This document shows positions 53,294 to 61,958 of a stretch of DNA of 64,000 nucleotides, piece after piece. Every line of letters starts with the position of its first letter. Within the stretch, counting starts at the first letter, position 1. Under the pieces are notes generated by a model, which did not search any database, was not told the DNA's origin, and saw only the letters and a list, made by a program, of their open reading frames with translations. Both the position numbers and the translations under genes were made by a program. Source of the stretch: CAWAND01 sp963783335 (GTDB lineage Bacteria > Chloroflexota > Anaerolineae > Anaerolineales > E44-bin32); assembly GCA_963783335.1 (NCBI GenBank), contig CAWAND010000004.1, positions 186,001-250,000 of the forward strand. The letters are read 5' to 3'.

Positions 53294-53995
53294 TTACCCA
53301 AACCCCAGGCCTTGCGCCTTGAGGGATACGTACCGCCCTCGGCCGATGACCAGATGATCCAGCACCTCGATATCTAAGAGGCGCCCCGCCTCGACAATGG
53401 CCTTGGTGACGCTCACATCCTCGGGACTGGGCGTCGGATCGCCACTGGGGTGGTTGTGCGCCACAATGATTGCTGCCGCATGGTAGCGCACGGCATCCCG
53501 AAAGACCTCACCGATCCGGATCAGGGATGTGTTCAACGAGCCCTGGTAGACCTCAATTGTCCTCAGGAGGCGGTTCCGTGTATCCAGCAGCAGCACCCGA
53601 AGATGCTCCTGTTCGAAGGCGGCCATTTCGTAGAGCAGCAAACCTGCTGCGTCCTCCGGAGATTGAATCGCCGGACGTTCTTCCGGTGAGGCCACCGCCA
53701 TTCGACGCCCAACTTCAATCGCCGCCTTCAGCTGGGCTGCCTTGGCTGGTCCTACCCCGCGCCGCTGGCAGAGTTCCGCGTAGGCCGTACGGTGGAGTCC
53801 CGCAAGGCCACCTGTTTGAACAAGAATCTCCTGCGCCAGCTGGACGGCATTCATGCCAACAATCCCCGAACGAAGCAGAATAGCGAGAAGCTCGGCATTT
53901 GACAGGGCCCCTGGGCCAAGCCTGGCCAGACGCTCCCGCGGGCGTTCCGAAACAGCCAGATCGGTGATACGGTAGGACTCGCCGCGCCTGGACAT
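53294..53995 (-). CDS. radC: RadC-family JAB/MPN domain protein
   Basis: The 233-residue protein has an N-terminal UPF0758 region (RERLARLGPGALSNAELLAILLRSG) with a helix-hairpin-helix, and a JAMM metal motif HNHPSGDPTPSPED. The biological role of RadC proteins is unsettled. It lies just upstream of the LytM-like gene. Confidence 0.95.
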   Translation of the reverse strand: MSRRGESYRITDLAVSERPRERLARLGPGALSNAELLAILLRSGIVGMNAVQLAQEILVQTGGLAGLHRTAYAELCQRRGVGPAKAAQLKAAIEVGRRMAVASPEERPAIQSPEDAAGLLLYEMAAFEQEHLRVLLLDTRNRLLRTIEVYQGSLNTSLIRIGEVFRDAVRYHAAAIIVAHNHPSGDPTPSPEDVSVTKAIVEAGRLLDIEVLDHLVIGRGRYVSLKAQGLGFG

Positions 53996-54113
53996 TGGTT
54001 CCCCCTTATTGGACTGTGGCTGGTGAAGCTGGAATAGCTCAACTCTAGATCACCTTGTCCAGGCTGTCAACGCGGCCCGAAAGTTGCACTCTGATTGCAT
54101 AGCCACCGCATGC

Positions 54114-54119
54114 TATAAT
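54114..54119 (+). promoter_or_regulatory. Extended -10 box of the zinc-ribbon gene
   Basis: TATAAT with TG one base upstream (TGCTATAAT) lies 24 nt before the ATG at 54143. Confidence 0.5.
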
Positions 54120-54142
54120 CGCCTTTTACGGGAGCAAGGTTC

Positions 54143-54634
54143 ATGCCAACCGGCCTCAACTTGGGATCGCTAGCCAACCTATTCCTCTATGCGACAGCCT
54201 TCTTCGGCGCCTTCTTGGCAGCCTTGTGGTTGAGCCTCGCATTCTGGGCCTATCGGGATGCCGGCGCGCGAAGCCACGATCGCCTGGCGCAGATTTTGGC
54301 GGCGGCGGTCGTGCTGTTGCTCGGTCCAGCCGGTCTGGTGGTGTACCTCGTGCTGCGACCACGCCAGACCCTGGATGAGGCTTATCAGCGAGCGCTAGAA
54401 GAGGAAGCCCTGCTCACGGAAATCGAAGACCGGCCGGTGTGCCCTGGTTGTGGCGCACAAACCCGGCCGGATTGGCAAATCTGCCCTCATTGCCATACAC
54501 GCTTGCTGAAGGCTTGCACCAACTGCAACCGACTTATGGAACTCCCCTGGCAAGTGTGCCCGTACTGCGCGTCACCCGTACCCGGTGGCCGCACCCCCGA
54601 GCCCACCGTCACCGATCACGCTGCCCTTTCCTGA
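54143..54634 (+). CDS. Membrane protein with tandem zinc-ribbon domains
   Basis: The 163-residue protein has two N-terminal membrane helices and then two double-cysteine zinc ribbons (CPGCGAQTRPDWQICPHC; CTNCNRLMELPWQVCPYC). The ribbons likely lie in the cytoplasm. Similar DZR-type proteins are common and uncharacterised. It converges on enolase with a shared hairpin. Confidence 0.8.
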   Translation: MPTGLNLGSLANLFLYATAFFGAFLAALWLSLAFWAYRDAGARSHDRLAQILAAAVVLLLGPAGLVVYLVLRPRQTLDEAYQRALEEEALLTEIEDRPVCPGCGAQTRPDWQICPHCHTRLLKACTNCNRLMELPWQVCPYCASPVPGGRTPEPTVTDHAALS

Positions 54635-54660
54635 TCCGCTCAGGTGTCTTGCCGGATCAG
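54631..54660. terminator. Shared hairpin between convergent zinc-ribbon gene and enolase
   Basis: An 8-bp inverted repeat (CTGATCCG/CGGATCAG, 14-nt loop) contains the stop codons of both convergent genes in its arms. It lacks U-tracts and is a weak terminator at best. Confidence 0.35.
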
Positions 54661-55951
54661 TCCCTCTTGAGGGCGGCCCAGCCCGCGTAGGCCGCTTCGG
54701 ACCCCAACTCTTCCTCAATCCGCAGAAGTTGATTGTATTTGGAGACTCGATCCGATCTCGCCGGCGCGCCGGTCTTAATCTGGCCGGTGTTTAGGGCAAC
54801 AGACAGATCAGCGATGGTGGTGTCCTCGGTTTCACCAGATCGGTGGGATGTCACCGCCCGCCAACCCGCTCGCTGACAAAGCTCCACCGCCTGGATCGTC
54901 TCTGTCAGCGATCCAATCTGGTTGACCTTCACAAGCAAGGCGTTGCATGTCCGTTCATCGATGCCTCGCTGAACCCGCTCCGGATTGGTGACCAGAAGAT
55001 CGTCGCCCACGATTTGGACCTTGTTGCCTAGTCGCTCGGTGAGCAAAGGCCAGGTCTCCCAATCATCTTCGCCGAGCCCATCTTCAAGGGAAACCAGTGG
55101 GTACTGCCTAATCCAAGACTCCCAGAAGTCCACCAACTCTTCGCCGGACAGCTCCACCCCCTCTTTGCGAAGAACGTACTTGCCCTTCTCCTCGTCAAAC
55201 CATTCAGCCGCTGCCGGATCGATAGCCAGACCAACATCTTCGCCGGCCTTGTACCCCGCCTTCTCAATGGCGGCCAAGATGACTTCGACCGCCTCCTGGT
55301 TCGCTTTCAAGGCGGGGGCATAGCCTCCCTCATCACCTACCAAAGTGGCGTACCCCTTCTCCTTCAGCACCGCCTTCAGCGCGTGATAGATCTCCACGCC
55401 CCAGCGAAGTCCTTCGGCAAAGGAGGGCGCGCCCAAGGGCATGACCATGAACTCCTGAACATCTGTGGACTGCCAACCGGTGTGCGCCCCGCCGTTCAGA
55501 ATATTCATCATCGGGACGGGGAGCACATGTGCATAGACGCCCCCGATGTATCGGTAGAGGGGGAGCTCGGCGGACTGGGCCGCCGCCTTGGCAACGGCAA
55601 GGCTCACCCCCAAGATGGCATTCGCGCCCAGGCGTGATTTGTTCTCAGTACCATCCAACGACACCAGCATCTCGTCGATCGCCTTCTGGTCGGAGGCGTA
55701 CCAGCCAACCAGATTCTCAGCGATTTCCTCGTTCACATTGGAGATGGCTGACATGACACCCTTGCCGGAATAGCGGCTCGCATCCCCATCCCGCAGCTCC
55801 AGCGCCTCATGAACGCCGGTTGAAGCGCCCGAGGGAACAATGGCGCGCCCTTGACTTCCGTCCAGGAGTCCGATCTCCACTTCAATTGTGGGATTCCCCT
55901 CGAGTCCAGGACCTGGCGGGCGTGAACGAGTTCGATGATTGGGTTCGACAT
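54657..55951 (-). CDS. eno: Enolase, frameshifted near N-terminus
   Basis: The body (from 55880 on) has PSGASTGVHEALELRDGD, GANAILGVSLAVAKAAA, GDEGGYAP, the metal ligands in SLEDGLGEDDWE and VGDDLLVTNP, and the C-terminal SHRSGETEDTTIADL. The natural start MSNPIIELVHARQVLDSRG lies at 55951 after AGGAGG but in a different frame. One base is missing in a GGGGAA run near 55893 (DSRG should continue NPTIEVEIG). Enolase is a core glycolytic enzyme, so a sequencing error is the likeliest reason. Confidence 0.93.
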
Positions 55952-56026
55952 AACGCGCCTCCTCGAAGACAATTCGACCTGGTCATTATACCCAGCACCA
56001 GGGCCAAGACGGCCGAGTCTGCATGA

Positions 56027-56032
56027 TAGAAT
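56027..56032 (+). promoter_or_regulatory. Extended -10 box of iscS, leaderless
   Basis: TAGAAT with TG one base upstream ends 6 nt before the ATG at 56039. Confidence 0.5.
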
Positions 56033-56038
56033 GCGCCC

Positions 56039-57211
56039 ATGGCCGAGCCCCGAATCTATCTCGATCATGCTGCTACGACGCCGGTGGATCCACGCGTGGT
56101 AGAGGCGATGCTCCCCTACTTCAACCAGCGGTTTGGCAACCCCTCTTCAATCCACCGCTGGGGGCAACAAGCCGAAGCTGCCGTCGAACGCGCCAGGTTG
56201 TTGTTGGCGGAAGGCCTCAATTGCCGCCCGGATGAGATTATCTTCACCGGCTGTGGCTCAGAGAGCGACAATCTTGCGGTGCGCGGCGCCGCCTTGGCAG
56301 CTCGCCGAAAAACGGGGGGCAATCATGTGCTCGTGTCGGCCGTGGAGCACCATGCCGTACTGAACACAGCTTTGGCGCTTGCCGATGAGCACGGTTTTGA
56401 GGCCCAGCTCATCCCCCCCGACGAATTCGGGCAGATTACAGCCGAAGCTGTCGCCCCCCTTCTGCGCCCGGACACAGCCGTGGTTTCCGTGATGACAGCC
56501 AACAACGAAATCGGGACCATCAATCCCATCTCCGAGATCGGGGCCTTGTGCCGCCAAAAGGGGATCATTTTCCACACCGACGCCGTTCAAGCCGGCGCCC
56601 ACCTCAGGTTGGATACCCAGTCCCTGAACGTAGATTTGCTCTCGCTGGGCGCGCACAAGTTTTACGGGCCCAAGGGCGTCGGCGCACTCTATGTTCGGGA
56701 CGGCACCCAGCTGGTACCCACGCTTACCGGCGGGAGCCAAGAGGCAGGTCTGCGGGCCGGCACCCACAACGTGCCGCTCATCGTCGGCATGGCAGAAGCC
56801 TATCGCCTGGCGCTCGACGAACGGCCGCTTCATAACCAGCGGGCCGAGATGTTGCGGGATCACCTGCTCCGGCAAGTCCCCGACAGCATCCCCGACGCCC
56901 AAATCACCGGCCACCCCAACCTGCGCCTGCCCAATCATGCATCTTTCGTCTTTCACGGGGTGGACGGAAATCAGTTGCTTGCCGCGCTGGACGTCGCCGG
57001 ATTCGCTTGCTCTTCCGGATCCGCCTGCAAGACGGGCGACCCCGAGCCGTCTGACGTTCTCGCGGCCATAGGACTCAGCCGTGAATGGGCTTTGGGGTCC
57101 CTGCGCATCACAGTCGGGCGTGACACGAGCGAAGAGGACATTGCTCGGCTGATGGACCAGCTGCCTGGGCTGATTCAGAGACTGCGCACCGCGGAGTCGC
57201 TGCAGGCATGA
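56039..57211 (+). CDS. iscS: Cysteine desulfurase (IscS/NifS family)
   Basis: This 390-residue PLP enzyme moves sulfur from cysteine to acceptors. It has YLDHAATTPVDPRVVEAML, SAVEHHAVLN, the PLP lysine in SLGAHKFYGPKGVGALY and the persulfide Cys in FACSSGSACK, followed by LGSLRITVGRDTSEED. It overlaps mnmA by ATGA, so the acceptor is probably MnmA for tRNA 2-thiouridine. Confidence 0.95.
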   Translation: MAEPRIYLDHAATTPVDPRVVEAMLPYFNQRFGNPSSIHRWGQQAEAAVERARLLLAEGLNCRPDEIIFTGCGSESDNLAVRGAALAARRKTGGNHVLVSAVEHHAVLNTALALADEHGFEAQLIPPDEFGQITAEAVAPLLRPDTAVVSVMTANNEIGTINPISEIGALCRQKGIIFHTDAVQAGAHLRLDTQSLNVDLLSLGAHKFYGPKGVGALYVRDGTQLVPTLTGGSQEAGLRAGTHNVPLIVGMAEAYRLALDERPLHNQRAEMLRDHLLRQVPDSIPDAQITGHPNLRLPNHASFVFHGVDGNQLLAALDVAGFACSSGSACKTGDPEPSDVLAAIGLSREWALGSLRITVGRDTSEEDIARLMDQLPGLIQRLRTAESLQA

Positions 57212-58272
57212 CGACCAAGCCGACGATCGCCGTCGCCATGAGCGGCGGTGTGGACAGTTCCGTGGCGGCCGCCATCCTGGCGGAGCAAGGTGTCCCTGTC
57301 TTTGGCTTGATGATGCGCCTGTGGAGTCGCGGCCCCAAACATGCCAACCGCTGCTGTTCCCCGGCCGATATGGCTCGGGCCCGCACCGTAGCCGCCCAGC
57401 TCGACATCCCCTTTTATGCCCTCGACGTCCAGGATCGGTTCAAACGCCAGGTGGTGGATTTCTTCACCGATGGCTACAGCCAGGGCCTCACCCCCAATCC
57501 ATGCATGGAATGCAACCGCCACATCCGCTGGGGGTTCCTGCTTGAGCATGCGCTGGCCATGGGTGCCACGCACCTGGCGACCGGCCACTATGCGCGAGTG
57601 CGAAATCAAGACGGATCCTTCCAGCTCCTTAGGGCCATCGATCCGCACAAAGATCAATCCTACGTCCTCAGCGTGATGGGCCAGCGCGAATTGGCGCACG
57701 CCGTCTTTCCCCTCGGTGGCTACACGAAAACACAGGTGCGTGAGATGGCCAGCGAACTCAGGCTTCCAGTGGCCGACCGGGCGGAGAGTCAGGACCTGTG
57801 TTTTGTCGGCGACGGCGACTATCGTGAGTTTCTCGATTCGCAGGGCATTCGGCTGCAGCCCGGACCCATTGTCGATCGTGCTGGCAGCCAGATCGGTGAG
57901 CACCAGGGCCTTGCCGGATACACCATTGGTCAGCGGAAGGGAATTGGCGTCTCGGCCAAGCATCCCCTTTACGTTCTGGAAAAGGACCTGCCGAGCAACC
58001 GGCTGGTGGTTGGCCCACGCGAGGCCCTGGGGTGCCAGGAGTTCAACGTGGCGCGCGTGAATTGGATCGCTGGCACTCCCCCAACCCAATCAATTACCGC
58101 TGGAGTCCAGGTACGCTACAAAGCACGCGAAGTGCCAGCCCAAATCACTTCCCACTCCGACACCCACGCCAACGTGCACCTCGCCGAACCAGTACCCGAT
58201 GTCACACCGGGCCAATCCGCCGTGTTCTTCCAGGACAGCGTATGTCTCGGCGGAGGCGTTATAGAGCCATGA
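57208..58272 (+). CDS. mnmA: tRNA 2-thiouridine(34) synthase MnmA
   Basis: This 354-residue enzyme inserts sulfur at U34 of tRNA-Lys/Glu/Gln. It has the PP-loop AMSGGVDSSVAAAIL, the catalytic Cys in NPCMECNRHIRWGFL, LATGHYARV, DPHKDQSYVLSVM and the second Cys in SQDLCFVGDGDY. It is coupled to iscS upstream and to a small membrane protein downstream (both by ATGA). Confidence 0.96.
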   Translation: MTTKPTIAVAMSGGVDSSVAAAILAEQGVPVFGLMMRLWSRGPKHANRCCSPADMARARTVAAQLDIPFYALDVQDRFKRQVVDFFTDGYSQGLTPNPCMECNRHIRWGFLLEHALAMGATHLATGHYARVRNQDGSFQLLRAIDPHKDQSYVLSVMGQRELAHAVFPLGGYTKTQVREMASELRLPVADRAESQDLCFVGDGDYREFLDSQGIRLQPGPIVDRAGSQIGEHQGLAGYTIGQRKGIGVSAKHPLYVLEKDLPSNRLVVGPREALGCQEFNVARVNWIAGTPPTQSITAGVQVRYKAREVPAQITSHSDTHANVHLAEPVPDVTPGQSAVFFQDSVCLGGGVIEP

Positions 58273-58580
58273 CAATTCCGGGGCTCGTTTACGGCTTCCT
58301 GATTGCATCTGCAATCGGCTTGGCGTTTCATCTCATTCGCGGCGGGAACTTGGGCCGCTTGGCGATGTATCTCGTCAGCGCGTGGATCTCCTTCGCTGTC
58401 GGCCACACCGTTGGCGGTTGGATCGGCCTCCACCTGTGGCGGTTCGGCCCCCTAAACCTGTTCGCCGCCCTTGTCGGCACAGTCCTGGGATTGCTGACGG
58501 CTGCTTTTCTTGCCGGGCCGCAATTGGGGGGGACGACCGGGCCGGGCCAGGCGCCGCCCACCCGTGGGCAAGACACCTAG
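58269..58580 (+). CDS. Small membrane protein coupled to mnmA
   Basis: The 103-residue protein has three hydrophobic helices (LVYGFLIASAIGLAFHLI; AMYLVSAWISFAVGHTVGG; LNLFAALVGTVLGLLTAAFL) and a Gly/Pro/Thr-rich cytoplasmic tail. The ATG overlaps the mnmA stop as ATGA. Its function is unknown. Confidence 0.8.
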   Translation: MTIPGLVYGFLIASAIGLAFHLIRGGNLGRLAMYLVSAWISFAVGHTVGGWIGLHLWRFGPLNLFAALVGTVLGLLTAAFLAGPQLGGTTGPGQAPPTRGQDT

Positions 58581-58614
58581 CGCAGTCTGGCACAAGGGTT
58601 CACAGGATCGCGTC

Positions 58615-59647
58615 ATGAGATACCGTACCCCATCGCTCCTATTTGCTACCATCTCCCTGGCCACCGCCCTCTTCGCCTGTGGGCCAGCGGCTCCCCCAAC
58701 ATCCCCCTCGCGGCCCAGCCCAATCAACACCCCTCGACCCACCATCACATCCACGCCGCTCCCGACCCGCACGCCCGGCCCGCCAATCACATTGGCCGTC
58801 CTCCCCCCAGATTTGGATGCTTCCCTCGCCCAGGAAGCGCAAGCAAGGCTCGGCGATTTGGCACAATCAGCTGGTATGCACTTCCAAACACAACCAGAGC
58901 TCCAAACAGCGGAGCTTCCTCCCGACCTTGCCACCTTGATCGTCCTCGCGCCAGTTTCGAACGCCGACGTGGCGGCGATCCGGTCTCGTGCGCCGGACGC
59001 CCGCATAGTCGCTCTCGCCGCGGAGGGTCTGGACCCCCAACCCAACCTGACTCTCCTTCAGGCCCCGGATGATGCCGAGCTCCAGCAGGCTTTTTTGGCC
59101 GGATACACCGCGGCCTTGATCACCGACGATTACCGAGTAGCGACATTGATTTCAAGTTCGAGCGAAGAAGCCTCAACCTGGACCGATGCATTCCGAAACG
59201 GCGCCGAATACTACTGTGGTCTCTGCCGTCCCGAACGACCGCCATTCGAAGACTACCCGCTGACCCTTCCATTTGATGCAAAGAATGACGCCGTGGCGTC
59301 GACCTTGGCTGGCACAGGAGTTCAGACTGTGTTTGTGCCGGCGACCTTGTCAGACGCTCAAGCATTGGCTGATATGGCCGAACTCGGGACTCACCCTTTT
59401 GGGCACCGTTCCGCCACCAGCCGAACTGAAACGGAGTTGGGCGGCCAGTTTTCAGCCATCGGCTTTGGCCGCCATTGAGGCCGCCTGGCAGAGCATCACA
59501 AGCACGTCCCCTCCAGACGTTCTGACCATGCCAATCACGATTGGTGATGTCAACCCCGACCTTCTCAGCTCGGGTCGCCTGCGTTTGGTCGTCCGAACGC
59601 AAACAGACTTAAGGCTGGGATTGATCGATGTCACCAGCAGCCAATAG
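58615..59647 (+). CDS. BMP-family-like substrate-binding lipoprotein, frameshifted
   Basis: The lipoprotein signal RTPSLLFATISLATALFACG (Cys lipobox) is followed by a Pro/Ser/Thr linker and a periplasmic-binding-protein fold (LTLLQAPDDAELQQAFLAGYTAALITDDYRVATLIS, two segments of which are typical of basic membrane proteins). The first frame ends at 59478. The coherent C-terminus (TLLGTVPPPAELKRSWAASF to SSQ) is in another frame ending at 59647, with an indel near 59388. The ligand is unknown and no transporter genes are adjacent. Confidence 0.75.
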
Positions 59648-59710
59648 AAAAGCATAGCGCCGGCATCAACCGGCGCCTTGGCGTACTCTCGGGAGAGCCC
59701 CCGCAAGCCC

Positions 59711-60850
59711 TTAAGACTCGACGATGACCACCCGTGTGCCGCCCGGCATGCTGACCGTCACATCGCCCGGATCATAGGGCACCACCGGCGTCACCCACCT
59801 GAAAACCCAGCGCGCATCCTCTGGCCTTGCATTGACACAGCCGTGCGAACGTGGCACGCCAAAATCATTGTGCCAAAATGTGGAGTGAATGGCGACGCCG
59901 TTGCCGGCAAACAGGGTTGTCCATCCGATCCCGGGCAGGTCATAGCCTCCGCCGGTGGTGCCGCCGACCATGTGCAAAGAAACGACCTTGCGCCAGATGG
60001 GATGGCCACCCAATGGCGTTGACCATTTGTCGACCGCATTGCCTTGCGAATCAAACTTTGCCCCGGTTGAAACCCGAGCGAAATAGACTTCACGGCCGTT
60101 TTCGAAGCATGACATGGTCTGCCTGGTGACATCCACCTCGACGTGCTTGTCTTCCACCTCCGGCGAGATCGGGGCAATGTCGTCGCCCGTCAGGGGTCTC
60201 ATCGCCTCACCCGGCACCCAAAGCATATCCCCGAAGCCGTAGCGCTCGTTCGCACGATACCAGACCTGCCCCCCGTCGTCGGTCTCGATCTTGTCTATCC
60301 ATAGGATCTGGCTGAAGTACAGGCGCGGCGTATCGGTGTTCTTCAACCACGGCGAGCGGGGCGGAGGGTTATCCAGCACCACGCGTGCCCAAGGAACTGT
60401 CACTTCGGCCCACATTCCCGGGCCCAGACTCGTCTCCGGGAGCGAGTCGACCAACGCATTGGGGTGGTTCTCCACCGGCTGGAGAACCGGGGCATAGATG
60501 TACCCCTCCGGCGTTTCTACGAAAGTCTGATTGACCGCCAACGGGTAGCTTCCAACCCTCTCCCGCAGCCAGGAAACCACCTCATCCTCGTACAATGTGC
60601 CCACGGTTTCGCTGTTGATATCCGGGCGCGCCTTGACGTCCACTTTCCCCACGCACACGCGGCCCAAGCGCAAGGACTCCGGAAACTGCGCCCCCACCGG
60701 TCGTTGCCTTCCGGGACGAAGCATCAGCCCACCGATGCCAGCCGCGCCGAGTTTTAGGAACTCCCGACGGGTTATCCTCGAGGGTCCCTCCTGCCTCGCC
60801 TGCCGGCCGCGGAGCGCCGCCCCAAGTTTCTGCGATCGGACCAATGTCAT
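59711..60850 (-). CDS. Tat-exported L,D-transpeptidase (YkuD) with SH3-like domain
   Basis: The 379-residue protein has a twin-arginine signal (TRREFLKLGAAGIGGLML, residues 27-44), an SH3-like repeat (KARPDINSETVGTLYEDEVV) and a YkuD domain with the catalytic SHGCVNA. It cross-links peptidoglycan by 3-3 bonds. A predicted -10 box TAGAAT (60888-60883 on the minus strand) lies upstream, with a CRP palindrome about 50 nt before its start point. Confidence 0.92.
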   Translation of the reverse strand: MTLVRSQKLGAALRGRQARQEGPSRITRREFLKLGAAGIGGLMLRPGRQRPVGAQFPESLRLGRVCVGKVDVKARPDINSETVGTLYEDEVVSWLRERVGSYPLAVNQTFVETPEGYIYAPVLQPVENHPNALVDSLPETSLGPGMWAEVTVPWARVVLDNPPPRSPWLKNTDTPRLYFSQILWIDKIETDDGGQVWYRANERYGFGDMLWVPGEAMRPLTGDDIAPISPEVEDKHVEVDVTRQTMSCFENGREVYFARVSTGAKFDSQGNAVDKWSTPLGGHPIWRKVVSLHMVGGTTGGGYDLPGIGWTTLFAGNGVAIHSTFWHNDFGVPRSHGCVNARPEDARWVFRWVTPVVPYDPGDVTVSMPGGTRVVIVES

Positions 60851-60918
60851 GGCTTTCTCAACCCGTTGCGCATGATCGGCGGATTCTACTACACGTCGTT
60901 TGGCAGCCGCCCACTGTA

Positions 60919-60938
60919 TTTGTGACGCGCTTCACAAA
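60919..60938. promoter_or_regulatory. Perfect CRP/FNR-type palindrome, 7-bp arms
   Basis: TTTGTGA-N6-TCACAAA lies in the divergent region between the L,D-transpeptidase and the membrane protein at 61019. Its right side shares TTCACAAACTG with the site at 12678-12695. It is centred about 52 nt upstream of the predicted transpeptidase start point and 88 nt upstream of the plus-strand one. Confidence 0.65.
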
Positions 60939-61004
60939 CTGCGCCCCACCCCCATCTTCCTGCCGATATCGACATCCAAATGCGGTTCGGGGCGGCCCGT
61001 GTGA

Positions 61005-61010
61005 TATACT
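61005..61010 (+). promoter_or_regulatory. Extended -10 box, near-leaderless
   Basis: TATACT with TG one base upstream ends 8 nt before the ATG at 61019. Confidence 0.5.
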
Positions 61011-61018
61011 GATTCTCG

Positions 61019-61453
61019 ATGCCTGACAACGCCACAATCGAGCCCGAAAGCATGCTCCCGATCGACAACGCCGGGCCTACGGCGAAGCAACGCGCGCTGA
61101 TTATTGGGGGAATACTGCTTCTGGTTCTTGTTTTGGTCGGTGTGGTCGCGCTGGCGGTTGCATTGGTCTCCAACCCATCCCAGACCGAGACCATCCGCGA
61201 TGTTGTCATCATTTTCATGGCTCTGGAATTCCTGTTTGTCGGGCTGGCCTTGATCGTACTCATTGTTCAGTTGGCTCGCCTTACGGCGCTGATCCAAAAC
61301 GAAGTCCGGCCCATCCTTGACTCAACAAATGAAACAGTCAGCACCCTGCGCGGCACAACGACGTTTCTTAGCGAGCATCTCGTCAGCCCGGTGGTCAGAG
61401 CCAACAGTTCTTGGGCCGCTGTGCGCCGGATGCTCGACTTGTTCAGACCATGA
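61019..61453 (+). CDS. Two-helix membrane protein (DUF948-like)
   Basis: The 144-residue protein has two adjacent hydrophobic helices (IIGGILLLVLVLVGVVALAV; VIIFMALEFLFVGLALIVLI) and a C-terminal amphipathic tail (ILDSTNETVSTLRGTTTFL) as in DUF948 proteins. It is followed 51 nt later by a YtxH protein. Pairs of DUF948/YtxH-like genes are common in envelope stress contexts; a specific function is not known. Confidence 0.82.
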   Translation: MPDNATIEPESMLPIDNAGPTAKQRALIIGGILLLVLVLVGVVALAVALVSNPSQTETIRDVVIIFMALEFLFVGLALIVLIVQLARLTALIQNEVRPILDSTNETVSTLRGTTTFLSEHLVSPVVRANSSWAAVRRMLDLFRP

Positions 61454-61504
61454 TCAGCCAAGAAGACCATAGCTCGCTTTCGAGCGAAATCAGAGGAGGA
61501 CATA

Positions 61505-61846
61505 ATGGCCAACAATGACAGTGATTTTGGTGCCTTCGTTTCCGGGTTCTTCATCGGGGGTTTGGTCGGGGCCGCAGTCGCGCTTCTGATGGCGCCCCAA
61601 TCGGGCGAAGAAACTCGCACCCTGATCCGAGACAAGGGGATTGAGATTCGAGACCAGGTCGAAACCAGCGCCACTGAAGCCAGGCAGCGCGCCGAGCAGA
61701 TGGCCCAAGAGGCCCGGACGCGTGCAGAAGACCTTCAAAAGCGGGGACAGGTGATTCTCGAAGAGCAAAAGACCAGGATCGAGGACGCGGTTGATGCCGG
61801 AAAGAAGGCGGCCAAGCGCAAGAAGGATGAGCTTTCAGAATCCTGA
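61505..61846 (+). CDS. YtxH domain protein
   Basis: The 113-residue protein has an N-terminal helix (SGFFIGGLVGAAVALLMAPQSGEETR) typical of YtxH, then a long Glu/Gln/Arg-rich coiled coil. AGGAGG precedes the ATG by a few bases. It is probably co-transcribed with the 61019 gene and ends at a strong terminator. Confidence 0.92.
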   Translation: MANNDSDFGAFVSGFFIGGLVGAAVALLMAPQSGEETRTLIRDKGIEIRDQVETSATEARQRAEQMAQEARTRAEDLQKRGQVILEEQKTRIEDAVDAGKKAAKRKKDELSES

Positions 61847-61884
61847 GATCCGCAACCTGAGATTTCCCTTCGGTCAACAGTAAA

Positions 61885-61911
61885 AAAGAGGCGCCCATTA
61901 GGCGCCTCTTT
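61885..61911 (+). terminator. Rho-independent terminator after the YtxH gene
   Basis: An 11-bp perfect stem (AAAGAGGCGCC) with a 5-nt loop is preceded by an A-run and followed by TTTCG. The A/T flanks make it usable on both strands, also for the convergent NAD(P)HX gene. Confidence 0.85.
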
Positions 61912-61958
61912 CGTCTCTGGCTTTTGTGTCATTCAGCGGAGCCAGACTCTCGGAGCGA

